Of a DNA stretch of 64,000 nt, positions 1-8,575 are shown in pieces (within the stretch, counting starts at the first letter, position 1; each line of letters begins with the position of its first letter). Source of the stretch: Aquibacillus koreensis (GTDB lineage: Bacteria; Bacillota; Bacilli; Bacillales; Amphibacillaceae). A program made the translations under genes and the position numbers. A model generated the notes under the pieces. That model was not told the origin of the DNA. It saw nothing but the letters and a program-made list of their open reading frames with translations, and did no database searches. The stretch covers positions 1-64,000 of the forward strand of contig NZ_JAOALK010000061.1 in assembly GCF_025154055.1 (NCBI RefSeq), in the 5' to 3' direction.

Positions 1-262
1 CGGAGGAAAAATACGAGACTCCTGTGGGAAAGGAACAGTCTGAAGACCCCGCAGTGAGCGCTCTTTGCGAATGAGGAGGCTGAGGCGTTCCCCACAAAAG
101 GAATCTGAACTTAGAAAAAGCCATGGGTTAAGGCTTTTTCGTGATTCCTCCTAGGAAAGCAAGTGTTTTTCCGTAGCGGCGTATTACCACTCATCTAATA
201 AAGACCGTAAGGAAGTAATGAAATTGTTTACTGCACAGTATGGATCTACTATGAATATAAGA
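1..262. repeat. Bacillaceae intergenic palindromic repeat, copy A (with nested insertion)
   Basis: This non-coding stretch matches a second copy at 22918-23097. Shared blocks are the opening GGAGGAAA..TAC, ACTCCTGTGGGA, the GC-rich middle, CCCCAC, GGAAAGC, the closing TTTCCG, and a tail containing ACAGTATGGATCTACTA near 235-251. The ends of the core are inverted (GGAAA.. / ..TTTCC). Unlike copy B, it is interrupted between CCCCAC (91-95) and GGAAAGC (154-160) by a 58-nt hairpin element. The left end may be cut by the window. No gene is visible in it. Confidence 0.75.
96..153 (+). repeat. Nested hairpin element inserted in repeat copy A
   Basis: This 58-nt segment is absent from the otherwise parallel repeat at 22918-23097. 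It can fold with an outer stem GGAATC/GATTCC and an inner stem AAAAAGCC/GGCTTTTT. A reverse-complement copy lies at 22538-22592 inside a different element. There the inner stem is AAAAATCC/GGATTTTT, so one base pair has changed on both sides (G-C to T-A) and pairing is kept. This supports a small mobile or structured unit. Confidence 0.7.
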
Positions 263-294
263 GAGTAATTATAATTTAATGAAAATCCAACTAG

Positions 295-326
295 AAAACC
301 GACTTCCCTAAAAGAAAGTCGGTTTT
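295..326 (-). terminator. gerE terminator (reads both ways)
   Basis: AAACCGACTT and AAGTCGGTTT form an inverted repeat around a short loop, with T or A runs on both sides. It sits directly after the gerE stop codon on the minus strand. Confidence 0.8.
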
Positions 327-328
327 TG

Positions 329-553
329 TTAGAGCTTGAGTTCCCCCATACGAAGAAGCTCTACTACAGCCTGTGAACGCCCCTTAACACCCAATTTTTG
401 CATCGCATTTGAAATATGGTTCCTGACAGTCTTTTGTGAAATAAACAATTCCTGGGCTATTTCCTTTGTTGTTTTATCCTGTACTAAAAGTTCAAATACT
501 TCTTTTTCACGTTTTGTTAATAGTTGCTTCGGCTTGTAGTCATTATCCTTCAA
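329..553 (-). CDS. gerE: Spore coat transcriptional regulator GerE
   Basis: A 74-residue LuxR/FixJ-type helix-turn-helix protein consisting almost only of the DNA-binding domain. The stretch LTKREKEVFELLVQDKTTKE and the following TVRNHISNAMQKLGVKGR are essentially the B. subtilis GerE sequence, and the length is the same. In that family GerE acts in the mother cell late in sporulation, with sigma-K, to switch coat genes on and off. It has no receiver domain, which is normal for GerE. The start is TTG, chosen because AAGGAGGGG (minus strand, 561-569) lies seven bases upstream. A sigma-K-like promoter is visible at 615-642. It is transcribed alone and divergently from ysmB. Confidence 0.95.
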   Translation of the reverse strand: MKDNDYKPKQLLTKREKEVFELLVQDKTTKEIAQELFISQKTVRNHISNAMQKLGVKGRSQAVVELLRMGELKL

Positions 554-614
554 GTCTTAACCCCTCCTTGCTGTCTTTAGAGATGCATTTTGAAGGGTAT
601 TTATTTAGTCATGT

Positions 615-642
615 TATTGTATGTATTACTTTAGTATTGCGT
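615..642 (-). promoter_or_regulatory. Candidate sigma-K promoter of gerE
   Basis: On the minus strand, AC (642-641) is followed after 17 bases by CATACAATA (623-615), which fits the sigma-K pattern AC-N16/17-CATAnnnTA. gerE is a known sigma-K regulon member in B. subtilis. Matches to such a short consensus can occur by chance. Confidence 0.45.
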
Positions 643-863
643 GCTATGATTATAGTATAAATTTATTCGTTTAATACACCAACAAAAGCATTATTGAATG
701 AGCGTAATTTTTTAACAATGCAAATCAAGTATGCAATGTTATGGTGAAAGATATATACTTAACATATAGAGCCTAAATGAATAGGATAGATAACTAGAAG
801 CATCATGAAACCTGCTACATGTTTTATATGTTATGATTTGGTTAGTATCTTGTGCAGGATGGA

Positions 864-893
864 TTGACAAAAACGGTATAACTAAAATATATT
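864..893 (+). promoter_or_regulatory. Candidate sigma-A promoter of ysmB-murI
   Basis: TTGACA (864-869), an 18-base spacer and TATATT (888-893) lie about 30 bases before the ysmB start. The -35 is perfect and the -10 has four of six matches. Confidence 0.55.
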
Positions 894-924
894 TAAGTGC
901 GAAGATAACGAGGAGGAACTCGAA

Positions 925-1377
925 TTGCAAGAAGTTACATCGACACCGGTCATTGCTGAGATAGAGAAAGAGTTAAGATATATAGCTGGAATTGTAAAAC
1001 AAAAAGGTCGTGAAATACTAAATAATTATCCGATAACAATGCCGCAGTTTATTGCTTTACAATGGTTATTAGAAGACGGAGATTTAACTATTGGTGAGTT
1101 ATCAAACAAAATAAACTTGGCATTTAGTACAACGACTGACCTCATAGATCGAATGGAAAGAAATGAACTTGTAGAGCGAGTTCGAGATAATAAAGATCGC
1201 AGGGTCGTTCGTATTCATTTGCTAGAAAAAGGCAAATTTATCATTCATGAGGTTATTAAAAAGCGTCAGGAATATTTGGGTGAAGTACTTGAAGATGTAT
1301 CAGCTGAAGATATTAACTCACTTTATTCTGTTCTTACTTTATTACATGATCAAATGAAACTGGTTGGAGAGAAATAA
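925..1377 (+). CDS. ysmB: MarR-family transcriptional regulator (YsmB-like)
   Basis: A 150-residue winged-helix protein of the MarR family. The recognition helix region (about 52-80, LTIGELSNKINLAFSTTTDL) is followed by the wing with the DxRxxR-type sequence RDNKDRRVVRIHL (about 89-101), and a C-terminal dimerisation helix. The position directly before murI and gerM is that of ysmB in B. subtilis. No ligand or target can be told from sequence. Start is TTG with AGGAGG eight bases upstream. The gap to murI is only 24 bases, so the two are probably cotranscribed. Confidence 0.85.
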   Translation: MQEVTSTPVIAEIEKELRYIAGIVKQKGREILNNYPITMPQFIALQWLLEDGDLTIGELSNKINLAFSTTTDLIDRMERNELVERVRDNKDRRVVRIHLLEKGKFIIHEVIKKRQEYLGEVLEDVSAEDINSLYSVLTLLHDQMKLVGEK

Positions 1378-1401
1378 CAACATGACAAAGAGGGGTTTTC
1401 A

Positions 1402-2208
1402 ATGGATCAACCGATCGGAGTAATAGATTCGGGGGTTGGGGGACTTACTGTAGCTAGCGAGCTAATGCGTCAGCTACCAAAAGAAGAATTGATTTATCTT
1501 GGTGATACGTTACGTTGTCCCTATGGCCCAAGACCGAAAGAAGAAATCATCCAATACACATGGGAAATGGTTGAATTTTTGTTGAGAAAAAACATAAAAA
1601 TATTAGTAGTTGCATGTAACACTGCTACTGCTTTTACGTTGGATCAACTTCGTCAAGAATTACCGATACCTGTGATAGGGGTAATTCAACCCGGAGCTAG
1701 ATCTGCGATTAAAATGTCGCAAAATATGCGAATTGGTGTTATAGGAACAGAAGGAACGATTCAAAGTAAGGCTTATCCAAAAGCTTTACAAAATATTAAC
1801 TCTTCGATCCGTGTAAATGATTTAGCCTGTCCTCGCTTTGTACCAATGGTTGAAAGTGGTGTATTATCTGGACCTGAAGCTTATAAAGTGGTGTATGAGT
1901 CGTTAAAACCGCTAAAAGATAAAAATCACATCGATACATTAATTCTCGGTTGTACACATTATCCTTTACTCCGTGATACAATCCAAGAGGTGATGGGGGA
2001 ACATGTACAAATCATTTCTTCTGGAGAAGAGACTGCCCGTGAAGTAAGTACGATAATGGGCTACCAGAAAAAGTTATACAACGGTGATCGAGTTCCACAC
2101 CATCAATTCTATACGACTGGACGTGTAGAAGTATTTAGGTCAATAGCGAATATTTGGTTAGATCAACCGATAGATATATTAGAAAATGCTAAATTAACAA
2201 TAAACTAA
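1402..2208 (+). CDS. murI: Glutamate racemase
   Basis: Cofactor-independent racemase (RacE/MurI) that makes D-glutamate from L-glutamate for peptidoglycan. Both catalytic cysteines are present in their motifs: VVACNTATA (Cys72) and LGCTHYP (Cys184). The N-terminal VIDSGVGGLTV carries the active-site Asp9 and Ser10. At 268 residues it is full length. It follows ysmB by 24 bases and ends in a strong terminator, so ysmB-murI looks like a two-gene unit separate from gerM. Confidence 0.97.
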   Translation: MDQPIGVIDSGVGGLTVASELMRQLPKEELIYLGDTLRCPYGPRPKEEIIQYTWEMVEFLLRKNIKILVVACNTATAFTLDQLRQELPIPVIGVIQPGARSAIKMSQNMRIGVIGTEGTIQSKAYPKALQNINSSIRVNDLACPRFVPMVESGVLSGPEAYKVVYESLKPLKDKNHIDTLILGCTHYPLLRDTIQEVMGEHVQIISSGEETAREVSTIMGYQKKLYNGDRVPHHQFYTTGRVEVFRSIANIWLDQPIDILENAKLTIN

Positions 2209-2209
2209 T

Positions 2210-2238
2210 GAAGTGTGCTCATGCGCACTTCTTTTTTT
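2210..2238 (+). terminator. murI terminator
   Basis: GAAGTGTGC and GCGCACTTC pair around a short loop and are followed by seven T residues. It lies two bases after the murI stop. Confidence 0.85.
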
Positions 2239-2353
2239 ATGGATTTGTAAATATACGTATGAAGAGAATGGAACTGACTTTTTCAATTATTAATTCCATT
2301 GTAAAAAAAAGAAGCTAATCAGTTGATATGCCTTTTCTTCTTCAACTATCCTA

Positions 2354-2374
2354 CGAATTTTTATAAAAAATTCG
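2354..2374. repeat. Perfect 21-bp palindrome upstream of gerM
   Basis: CGAATTTTT-ATA-AAAAATTCG is perfectly inverted and lies about 70-90 bases before the gerM start, upstream of where its promoter should be. It could be an operator or just a stable AT-rich hairpin. No regulator is implied by sequence. Confidence 0.5.
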
Positions 2375-2444
2375 TTTGTGCTTGGTCTATTTTGTTTTAT
2401 AGCTCGTATATATAGTAGTACAAACCATCGTAGGAGGGAAAAGC

Positions 2445-3566
2445 ATGAAGAAACATTCGCTTTGGATTTATATGGGGATAATTAGTATAAGTCTTATATT
2501 ATTATCAGGATGCGGACTTTTTCAAGGAGAGCAGACGTTAGAAGAAGTAGATGCTCCCCCTGAAGAGGCAAGTTATACAGATGATTTAGATGAGGCAACT
2601 GATGGGGAAACAGATGGAGAAACAGAGGGAGAAAATGAAGATGCTGGTACGGACGAGGGAACAGAAGCTGGTGAAGAAGCTGAAGTAGTAGAAACTGTAG
2701 AGAGACAACTATATTTATTAGATTCAAACGGGATGATTGTACCGCAAACAGTAGAGTTGCCTAAAGATAAAGAGGTTGCAAAACAAACGCTTGAGTACTT
2801 AGTAAAAGGTGGACCAGTTACAGAGCTTCTGCCAAATGGGTTCCAAGCTGTTCTTCCAACAGGTACGGAAATTATAGGGTTGAATATTGAAGAGGACGGG
2901 ACTTTAGTGGTTGATGTGTCAGAGGAATTTTCAAACTATCGCCCTGAAGATGAAAAGAAGATTATTGAAGCAATGACATTTACTTTAACACAGTTTGATA
3001 ATGTAGAGCGAATAACGTTATGGATTAATGGCCATGAACAAGAGGTTATGCCTGTAAACGGAACGCCGATTTCTGAAGGGTATTCAAGAGCAAATGGAAT
3101 TAACATTTATCAAGCTGGTGCGGTTGATTTAATGGATAGTAAAGCGGTTACGCTTTACTATCCAACGCAACATAACGATCAATTTTATCATGTGCCGGTA
3201 ACACAACACATTGAAATGGACGAGAGTGATTCATACCAGTCTATTGTACAAGCATTAATTGAAGGACCTTCTTTAGACTTAGATTTGTTAAACGTGTTTA
3301 ACGCAGGCGTAACATTAATGGAGGATCCAGAATATACGGATGGTATTTTAAAGCTAAGTTTTAATGAGAACATTTTGGACAACTTAGAAGAGGGTTCTAT
3401 ATCCAATGAAGTCATGGAAACATTGGTACTCACTTTAACAGAACAACCGGGTGTAGACGGCATTGATGTGATGGTTGAGAACTTAGAAGAGGTATTTAAC
3501 GAAGATGGTGTACCATATTCTGAACCGGTAACAAGAGATATGTTTGTTCCAACAGGAAGTATGTAA
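2445..3566 (+). CDS. gerM: Germination/sporulation lipoprotein GerM
   Basis: A 373-residue exported lipoprotein. The signal peptide ends in the lipobox LSGC with Cys23, which predicts membrane anchoring. An acidic, repetitive linker (about 36-80, rich in Asp, Glu, Gly and Thr with repeated DGET/TEGE) follows. Two GerMN domains come next (about 100-215 and 240-360), each with a PxxTEL-like or ENILDNLEEGS-like core. In B. subtilis GerM is needed for normal sporulation and germination and works on the forespore engulfment membrane. The start has GGAGGG seven bases upstream. The position after murI is conserved. The acidic linker is low complexity and probably varies in length between relatives. 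Confidence 0.93.
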   Translation: MKKHSLWIYMGIISISLILLSGCGLFQGEQTLEEVDAPPEEASYTDDLDEATDGETDGETEGENEDAGTDEGTEAGEEAEVVETVERQLYLLDSNGMIVPQTVELPKDKEVAKQTLEYLVKGGPVTELLPNGFQAVLPTGTEIIGLNIEEDGTLVVDVSEEFSNYRPEDEKKIIEAMTFTLTQFDNVERITLWINGHEQEVMPVNGTPISEGYSRANGINIYQAGAVDLMDSKAVTLYYPTQHNDQFYHVPVTQHIEMDESDSYQSIVQALIEGPSLDLDLLNVFNAGVTLMEDPEYTDGILKLSFNENILDNLEEGSISNEVMETLVLTLTEQPGVDGIDVMVENLEEVFNEDGVPYSEPVTRDMFVPTGSM

Positions 3567-3583
3567 TATAGTGTAAAAAACAG

Positions 3584-3609
3584 GAGGCTGGTATTCCAGT
3601 CTCTTTTTT
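3584..3609 (+). terminator. gerM terminator
   Basis: GAGGCTGG-TATT-CCAGTCTC (one G-T pair) followed by six T residues. Confidence 0.75.
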
Positions 3610-3722
3610 GTAATTGAAAATCGGACTGCATCACTTAACTGTGGTGAAAAAAACAAGGTATGAAGTTATATAACTAGGTAAAAATATGTTAGGATTAAAT
3701 AAGAATGAGGAGGAATATAGAT

Positions 3723-4472
3723 ATGAGAAATGATGAGAGAAAAATAGATGAGTTAAGGCCAATCGAAATACATACAGATTATATAAAACATCCGGAAGGT
3801 TCTGTGTTAATTACAGTGGGTGAAACGAAAGTTATTTGTAACGCTAGTATAGAGGATCGTGTACCTCCATTCATGCGTGGGCAAGGCAAGGGTTGGATCA
3901 CTGCTGAGTATTCTATGTTACCAAGAGCAACAGAACAAAGAAACATCAGAGAATCATCAAAAGGTAAAGTATCGGGTCGTACGATGGAGATCCAACGTTT
4001 AATTGGAAGAGCCTTACGAGCAGTAGTTGATTTAGACAAGATTGGTGAAAGAACAGTCTGGATTGATTGTGATGTCATTCAAGCAGATGGTGGGACGAGA
4101 ACTGCTTCCATTACTGGTGCATTTGTAGCCTTAGTACTTGCGTTTGGTTCATTGATAGACAAAAAAGCACTTAGTGCCATGCCAGTAACTGATTATTTAG
4201 CTGCTACCTCTGTTGGAATTCTTCCAGATGGGTCTGCGGTATTAGATTTAAAATATGAAGAAGATGCAAAAGCGCATGTAGACATGAACGTCGTTATGAC
4301 GGGTGAAGGTAAATTTGTTGAGATACAAGGAACTGGAGAAGAAGCTACTTTTTCACCAGAGCAATTACAGGTAATGTTGGATTTAGCTAATCAAGGAATA
4401 CAGAATCTATTTGAGAAGCAGAAGGATGCTATTGGTAAATGGTCAAGTTCAATTGGGACTTCGAAAAGATAA
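3723..4472 (+). CDS. rph: Ribonuclease PH
   Basis: Phosphorolytic 3'-5' exoribonuclease that trims tRNA 3' ends. Family hallmarks are present: [53 protein letters not shown] and the phosphate-site region [19 protein letters not shown]. At 249 residues it has the usual length. An ATG 18 bases upstream is in frame but overlaps the ribosome-binding site GAGGAGGA (3707-3714), so the ATG at 3723 is the better start. It heads a tight rph-ysnA-ysnB group with gaps of 15 and 13 bases. Confidence 0.97.
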   Translation: MRNDERKIDELRPIEIHTDYIKHPEGSVLITVGETKVICNASIEDRVPPFMRGQGKGWITAEYSMLPRATEQRNIRESSKGKVSGRTMEIQRLIGRALRAVVDLDKIGERTVWIDCDVIQADGGTRTASITGAFVALVLAFGSLIDKKALSAMPVTDYLAATSVGILPDGSAVLDLKYEEDAKAHVDMNVVMTGEGKFVEIQGTGEEATFSPEQLQVMLDLANQGIQNLFEKQKDAIGKWSSSIGTSKR

Positions 4473-4493
4473 GATTTAAATAGGAGCATGATG

Positions 4494-5087
4494 ATGCAAA
4501 AGTTAATAATCGCAACGAAAAATAAAGGTAAAATGAAGGATTTTAATCAATTATTCTCGAAATATGGCATTGAGGTATTGTCACTATTAGATTTGGAAGA
4601 GGACATCCCTGATATAGAAGAAACTGGTGATACGTTTGAAGAAAATGCAGCAATTAAAGCGGAAGTGATTGCGAAAAAGTTTCATCTTCCAGTACTCGCA
4701 GACGATTCCGGATTAGAAGTGGATGCCCTTGGTGGTGAACCTGGTGTTTATTCGGCAAGATATGCGGGTACGCATAAGGATGACAATGATAATTTACATA
4801 AAGTATTAGAAAAAATGACTGGTGTTAAGGAAGAAAAACGAACAGCTCGTTTTGTTTGTGTTTTAGCATTAGCACAACCGGAAAAGGCTACTATTTATAA
4901 ACGAGGCGAGTGCGAAGGGCATATTGGTGTTGAACCAGTAGGAGAAAACGGGTTTGGATATGATCCGATTTTTATACCTAATAATTATAATAAAACAATG
5001 GCTGAACTAACATCCGAAGAGAAAAATCAAATTAGCCATCGTAGAAATGCATTGATTCAGTTGGAAGAATGGATAAAGGAGAATTAG
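4494..5087 (+). CDS. ysnA: XTP/dITP diphosphatase (RdgB/HAM1 family)
   Basis: House-cleaning pyrophosphatase that hydrolyses XTP, ITP and dITP so that deaminated purines are not built into DNA or RNA. The start IIATKNKGK, the metal-binding LADDSGLEVDALGGEPGVYSAR and FGYDPIF are signature motifs of the Ham1 fold. It has 197-199 residues, the usual size. Three ATGs lie in a row (4488, 4491, 4494). AGGAG at 4482-4486 favours the third. It sits between rph and ysnB as in B. subtilis. Confidence 0.95.
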   Translation: MQKLIIATKNKGKMKDFNQLFSKYGIEVLSLLDLEEDIPDIEETGDTFEENAAIKAEVIAKKFHLPVLADDSGLEVDALGGEPGVYSARYAGTHKDDNDNLHKVLEKMTGVKEEKRTARFVCVLALAQPEKATIYKRGECEGHIGVEPVGENGFGYDPIFIPNNYNKTMAELTSEEKNQISHRRNALIQLEEWIKEN

Positions 5088-5100
5088 AGAGAGGGATTTT

Positions 5101-5616
5101 ATGCCAAAGGTCTTGATTATGAGTGATAGTCATGGTCTTAGAAAAGAAGTAGCCATGATTAAAGATAGACACAAAGATAGTGTGGATCAGGTTATTCATT
5201 GTGGTGATTCAGAGTTAGATATGGATGCTCCTGAATTATATGATTTTATGAAAGTAGCTGGTAACTGTGATATTGATGGTCGTTATCCCAATGAAATAGA
5301 CTTTTCTGTACAGGACTTAACATTCTTTGTAACCCATGGCCATTTATTTCAAGTGAAGACTACGTTAATGCCATTATCTTACCGAGCTGAAGAGTTGGGT
5401 GCGAATGTTATCTGTTTTGGTCATTCTCACATTGCTGGAGCAGAAGTTGTGAAAGGAAGACTATTTATTAATCCCGGTAGTGTCAGGCTGCCAAGAGGGC
5501 GCAAAGAGCCAACATACGCCATTCTATCTTGGGAAGCAAAACAAGATGTGACTGTGGATTTTTATGATGTTTCTGGAGACAAAATAGAGGAAATGACATA
5601 TCAAGCAGCTTTATAA
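5101..5616 (+). CDS. ysnB: Metallophosphoesterase (YfcE/MJ0936 family)
   Basis: A 171-residue calcineurin-like phosphoesterase. All five metal-site motifs are visible in order: SDSHG, HCGDSE, GNCD, VTHGH and FGHSH. Members of this small subfamily hydrolyse phosphodiesters in vitro, but the cellular substrate is not settled. Its place 13 bases after the dITPase gene suggests a shared nucleotide-metabolism transcript. A clear terminator follows immediately, which ends the rph operon before the tRNA genes. Confidence 0.9.
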   Translation: MPKVLIMSDSHGLRKEVAMIKDRHKDSVDQVIHCGDSELDMDAPELYDFMKVAGNCDIDGRYPNEIDFSVQDLTFFVTHGHLFQVKTTLMPLSYRAEELGANVICFGHSHIAGAEVVKGRLFINPGSVRLPRGRKEPTYAILSWEAKQDVTVDFYDVSGDKIEEMTYQAAL

Positions 5617-5620
5617 TTGG

Positions 5621-5671
5621 GCATGAGCTTTGAAGGAGTAATTTCAGTCAAAGCTCATGCATCATTTTTTA
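5621..5671 (+). terminator. ysnB operon terminator
   Basis: GCATGAGCTTTGA (5621-5633) pairs perfectly with TCAAAGCTCATGC (5648-5660) and is followed by a T run. Confidence 0.85.
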
Positions 5672-5690
5672 CTTTTTTTGCGATATATTA

Positions 5691-5719
5691 TTGACAATAT
5701 TAACCTGGATAAGTATAAT
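5691..5719 (+). promoter_or_regulatory. Consensus sigma-A promoter of the tRNA pair
   Basis: TTGACA (5691-5696), a 17-base spacer and TATAAT (5714-5719) form a perfect consensus promoter about 65 bases before the first tRNA, as expected for stable RNA. Confidence 0.9.
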
Positions 5720-5784
5720 GAATCTTGTCTGTTGCTAAGGATAGTCATAAGAATTTAGTAAACGCAGAGACATATTTAAAATAT

Positions 5785-5858
5785 GCGGGTGTAGTTTAGT
5801 GGTAAAACCTCAGCCTTCCAAGCTGATGTCGAGGGTTCGATTCCCTTCACCCGCTCCA
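5785..5858 (+). tRNA. tRNA-Gly (TCC)
   Basis: The acceptor stem GCGGGTG pairs with CACCCGC. The anticodon stem TCAGC/GCTGA encloses the loop CTTCCAA with anticodon TCC, and the T arm contains GGTTCGATTCC. A CCA end is encoded (5856-5858). It reads GGA and probably GGN codons. Confidence 0.96.
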
Positions 5859-5861
5859 AAT

Positions 5862-5935
5862 GTCCCAGTAGCTCAGCTGGATAGAGCAACAGCCTTCTAA
5901 GCTGTGGGTCGGGAGTTCGAATCTCTCCTGGGACG
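5862..5935 (+). tRNA. tRNA-Arg (TCT)
   Basis: The acceptor stem GTCCCAG pairs with CTGGGAC. The anticodon stem ACAGC/GCTGT encloses the loop CTTCTAA with anticodon TCT, and the T loop GTTCGAATC is normal. CCA is not encoded. It follows tRNA-Gly by three bases, so both are cut from one precursor. Confidence 0.95.
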
Positions 5936-5945
5936 CTTACATTCG

Positions 5946-5983
5946 AAAGGGATCCAACTTATTTTTAAGTTGGGTCCCTTTCT
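5946..5983 (+). terminator. tRNA operon terminator
   Basis: AAAGGGATCCAACTT pairs with AAGTTGGGTCCCTTT (one G-T pair) around a short T-rich loop just after tRNA-Arg. The trailing T run is short. Confidence 0.85.
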
Positions 5984-6078
5984 CGTTATATTACCTTTTC
6001 TTATTTTTTGATTGATGATAAAAAGTAAGGTAAGCTAACAATGTACATAAAAATTGCTCTAACAAGGAATGGTTTGAC

Positions 6079-7068
6079 TTGAAATCACAGGAAAATAACC
6101 TAATTATATTTCCGACATGGAAATCATCATTAGAAAAGAAAAGTAAAGAAGCGCTTGAAGAAAAAAGATATCAAGATGCGTTAGATTATTTAGAGAAACT
6201 AAGTGAATATGATGTGAATTCGCACGAAGTATTAACAGGTAAGCTTATTTGCTTAATGGAATTAGGAGAGCAAGAAAAAGCGGAACTGTTGGGTGAAGAA
6301 TTACTTTCACTGAAGAATGAACATTTTTATGAGTACTTACATATTTATGCAACGCTTTTATTCCAAGCTAGTAAGTATGATGAGGCGATTGACTTACTAG
6401 AAGTAGAAATTGGGTTGGAGACTGTTCCGGAGCCTTTACAAACACAACTTCAACAAGTTTGTGACATAAGCAAAAAGTTATCGGACGATCGAAAAGAGGA
6501 ACAAGCATCTGTCTTATTAGTAAAACTAAAGCGTGCTGTCCAAGACCAGGAACCGGTGACACAATGGAGATTGCTTGAAAAATTACGATCAATTTATAGT
6601 ACAACTGAAAGTGAATTACTTACAAAGATGTTAGTGGATAAAACGATTCAGCCAGTTGTAAAAACTGCTATTATTCTGTTATACCAAGCACAAAATATCG
6701 ATGCTAGTATAGAGTTGGAAAAATTCGGTCAATCCATAACAATTAATCCATCTGAACTAAGTGAAATAAGTAACCACAAAGCAGTTGAATATATTATGAG
6801 TGGATTAGAAGAGGTAGAGCAGGAAAACCCTACTTTATTTGAATTAATTAAAGAATTGATGTACCGTTATGTGTATGTGAGATATCCAATAATGCCCACC
6901 CAGAAAGAATGTGGGTATATTACGGAAGCATTGAAGTTATTGGGGTATGAGTATTTACAAATGCAACGCAATGATAGTACAATGACTCAAATAGACCCTG
7001 AAGTAACGCACTACATAGAAGAAATTATCGCCAGTGAGAAGGAATACTTTTCAATTATTCAAGATTAA
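6079..7068 (+). CDS. ysoA: Helical-repeat (TPR-like) protein, YsoA-like
   Basis: A 329-residue soluble, all-helical, acidic protein. Residues about 15-130 show two or three degenerate tetratricopeptide-type helix pairs (ALEEKRYQDALDYLEKL, then LMELGEQEKAELLGEELL, then ASKYDEAIDLLEVEIGLE). There is no signal peptide, membrane segment or catalytic motif. Its place between the tRNAs and tig matches ysoA of B. subtilis, a TPR protein of unknown function. TTG start, with AAGGAATGG about eight bases upstream. Confidence 0.75.
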   Translation: MKSQENNLIIFPTWKSSLEKKSKEALEEKRYQDALDYLEKLSEYDVNSHEVLTGKLICLMELGEQEKAELLGEELLSLKNEHFYEYLHIYATLLFQASKYDEAIDLLEVEIGLETVPEPLQTQLQQVCDISKKLSDDRKEEQASVLLVKLKRAVQDQEPVTQWRLLEKLRSIYSTTESELLTKMLVDKTIQPVVKTAIILLYQAQNIDASIELEKFGQSITINPSELSEISNHKAVEYIMSGLEEVEQENPTLFELIKELMYRYVYVRYPIMPTQKECGYITEALKLLGYEYLQMQRNDSTMTQIDPEVTHYIEEIIASEKEYFSIIQD

Positions 7069-7121
7069 AATGGCAATAAATGGTCAATGTTAGTAGCAAT
7101 CAGACTCGTTAGTTGTTATTG

Positions 7122-7149
7122 TTGAAAGGAACGGCGATTATGTTATAAT
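7122..7149 (+). promoter_or_regulatory. Sigma-A promoter of tig
   Basis: TTGAAA (7122-7127), a 16-base spacer and an extended -10, TGTTATAAT (7141-7149), lie about 90 bases before the tig start. Confidence 0.75.
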
Positions 7150-7240
7150 AAGATGGTTGTAATAAGCGTTCGGCCTCGTATAATGATTGTACAATGAATG
7201 AACGTCTAACATAGTAATATAGATTTTGGAGGGAATTAGT

Positions 7241-8527
7241 ATGACAGCAAAATGGGAAAAACAAGAAGGCAATGAAGGCCTTTTAACTGTTGAAGTTGAT
7301 GCTGAGAAATTTGACACTGCATTGGATAAGGCTTTTAAGAAAGTAGTTAAACAAGTCCAAGTACCAGGATTCCGTAAAGGAAAAGTACCACGTGGATTGT
7401 TTGAACAACGTTTCGGCGTAGAATCTTTATATCAAGATGCAGTAGACATTATTCTACCGGAAGAGTACACGAATGCTATTGATGAAACTGGTATTGACCC
7501 TGTTGATCAACCAGAAATCGACGTTACTCAAATCGAAAAAGGTAAAAACTTTATCTTCACTGCTAAAGTAACGGTTAAGCCAGAAGTTAAACTTGGTGAA
7601 TACAAAGGCTTAGAAGTAGAAGTAGAAAGTGTTGAAGTAACAGACGAAGATGTTGATAACGAGTTAAAACAACAGCAAGAACGCCAAGCTGAATTGGTTG
7701 TAAAAGAAGAAGGCGCTATTGCAGAAGGCGATACAGTCGTAATCGACTTTGAAGGTTTCGTAGATGGTGAAGCATTTGAAGGTGGAAAAGCAGAGAATCA
7801 CTCATTAGAAATCGGTTCTGGCTCTTTCATTCCAGGTTTTGAAGAACAGCTTGTAGGCAAAGAAACTGGTGTTGATACAGAAGTGGAAGTTACATTCCCT
7901 GAAGAATATCATGCAGAAGAACTTGCTGGTAAAGCGGCTACTTTCAAAGTAAAGATTCACGAAATCAAAACAAAAGAATTGCCAGAACTTGACGATGAGT
8001 TTGCAAAAGATGTCGACGAAGAAGTAGAATCTTTAGATGAATTAAAGAAGAAAATTAGAGAGCGTCTTGAAAACCAAAAAGCAACAGATGCAGATAACAA
8101 AAAGCGTGAATCTCTAATTGAACAAGCTTCAGACAATGCAGAAGTAGAAGTTCCAGAAGCAATGGTGAAGAATGAATTAGACCGTATGCTTCAAGAATTC
8201 GAACAAAGACTTCAAATGCAAGGTATGACAATGGATATGTATTACCAATTCTCTGGTCAAGATCAAGATGCGTTAAAAGAGCAAATGAAAGAAGATGCTG
8301 GAAAGCGTGTAAAAACTAACTTGACTCTAGAAGCAATTGTAAATGCAGAAAACATTGAAGCAACAGAAGAAGATGTGAATAAAGAGTTAGAATCCATGGC
8401 ATCTATGTATCAAACGGACGTTGATCAATTGGTTCAAATGTTAGGCGGAAATACAGGTGCGATTAAAGAAGATCTTAAGTTCAAGAAAGCTATTGACTTC
8501 TTAGCTGAACATAGTAAAACTAAATAA
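7241..8527 (+). CDS. tig: Trigger factor (ribosome-bound chaperone)
   Basis: A 428-residue chaperone and peptidyl-prolyl isomerase that binds the ribosome exit tunnel. The ribosome-docking signature GFRKGKVPR is near residue 45. The FKBP-type isomerase domain covers about 150-245 ([27 protein letters not shown]). The long helical C-terminal substrate-binding arms follow to the end. Codon use is optimised, as in highly expressed genes. ATG 7241 is chosen with GGAGGG eight bases upstream. A TTG 15 bases earlier would overlap the ribosome-binding site. It is monocistronic, with its own promoter and a hairpin at 8544-8575. Confidence 0.97.
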   Translation: MTAKWEKQEGNEGLLTVEVDAEKFDTALDKAFKKVVKQVQVPGFRKGKVPRGLFEQRFGVESLYQDAVDIILPEEYTNAIDETGIDPVDQPEIDVTQIEKGKNFIFTAKVTVKPEVKLGEYKGLEVEVESVEVTDEDVDNELKQQQERQAELVVKEEGAIAEGDTVVIDFEGFVDGEAFEGGKAENHSLEIGSGSFIPGFEEQLVGKETGVDTEVEVTFPEEYHAEELAGKAATFKVKIHEIKTKELPELDDEFAKDVDEEVESLDELKKKIRERLENQKATDADNKKRESLIEQASDNAEVEVPEAMVKNELDRMLQEFEQRLQMQGMTMDMYYQFSGQDQDALKEQMKEDAGKRVKTNLTLEAIVNAENIEATEEDVNKELESMASMYQTDVDQLVQMLGGNTGAIKEDLKFKKAIDFLAEHSKTK

Positions 8528-8543
8528 CACACAGACTATAAAT

Positions 8544-8575
8544 AAGACAAGGCGCGAATCATCGTGCCTTGTCTT
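8544..8575 (+). terminator. tig terminator
   Basis: AAGACAAGGC and GCCTTGTCTT are perfectly inverted around a 12-base loop. The T tract that follows is weak, so termination may be partial. Confidence 0.7.

Larger units (their letters stand above)
554..924. other. Divergent intergenic region gerE/ysmB
   Basis: AT-rich region of 371 bases between divergent genes. It holds the gerE ribosome-binding site and the sigma-K-like promoter on the left, and a sigma-A-like promoter for ysmB on the right. I see no RNA gene, repeat or small protein gene between them. Confidence 0.6.

Noticed and set aside
3188-3634. 148-codon antisense frame at the end of gerM
   Set aside because: It is covered by a clear gerM domain and terminator and has no ribosome-binding site.
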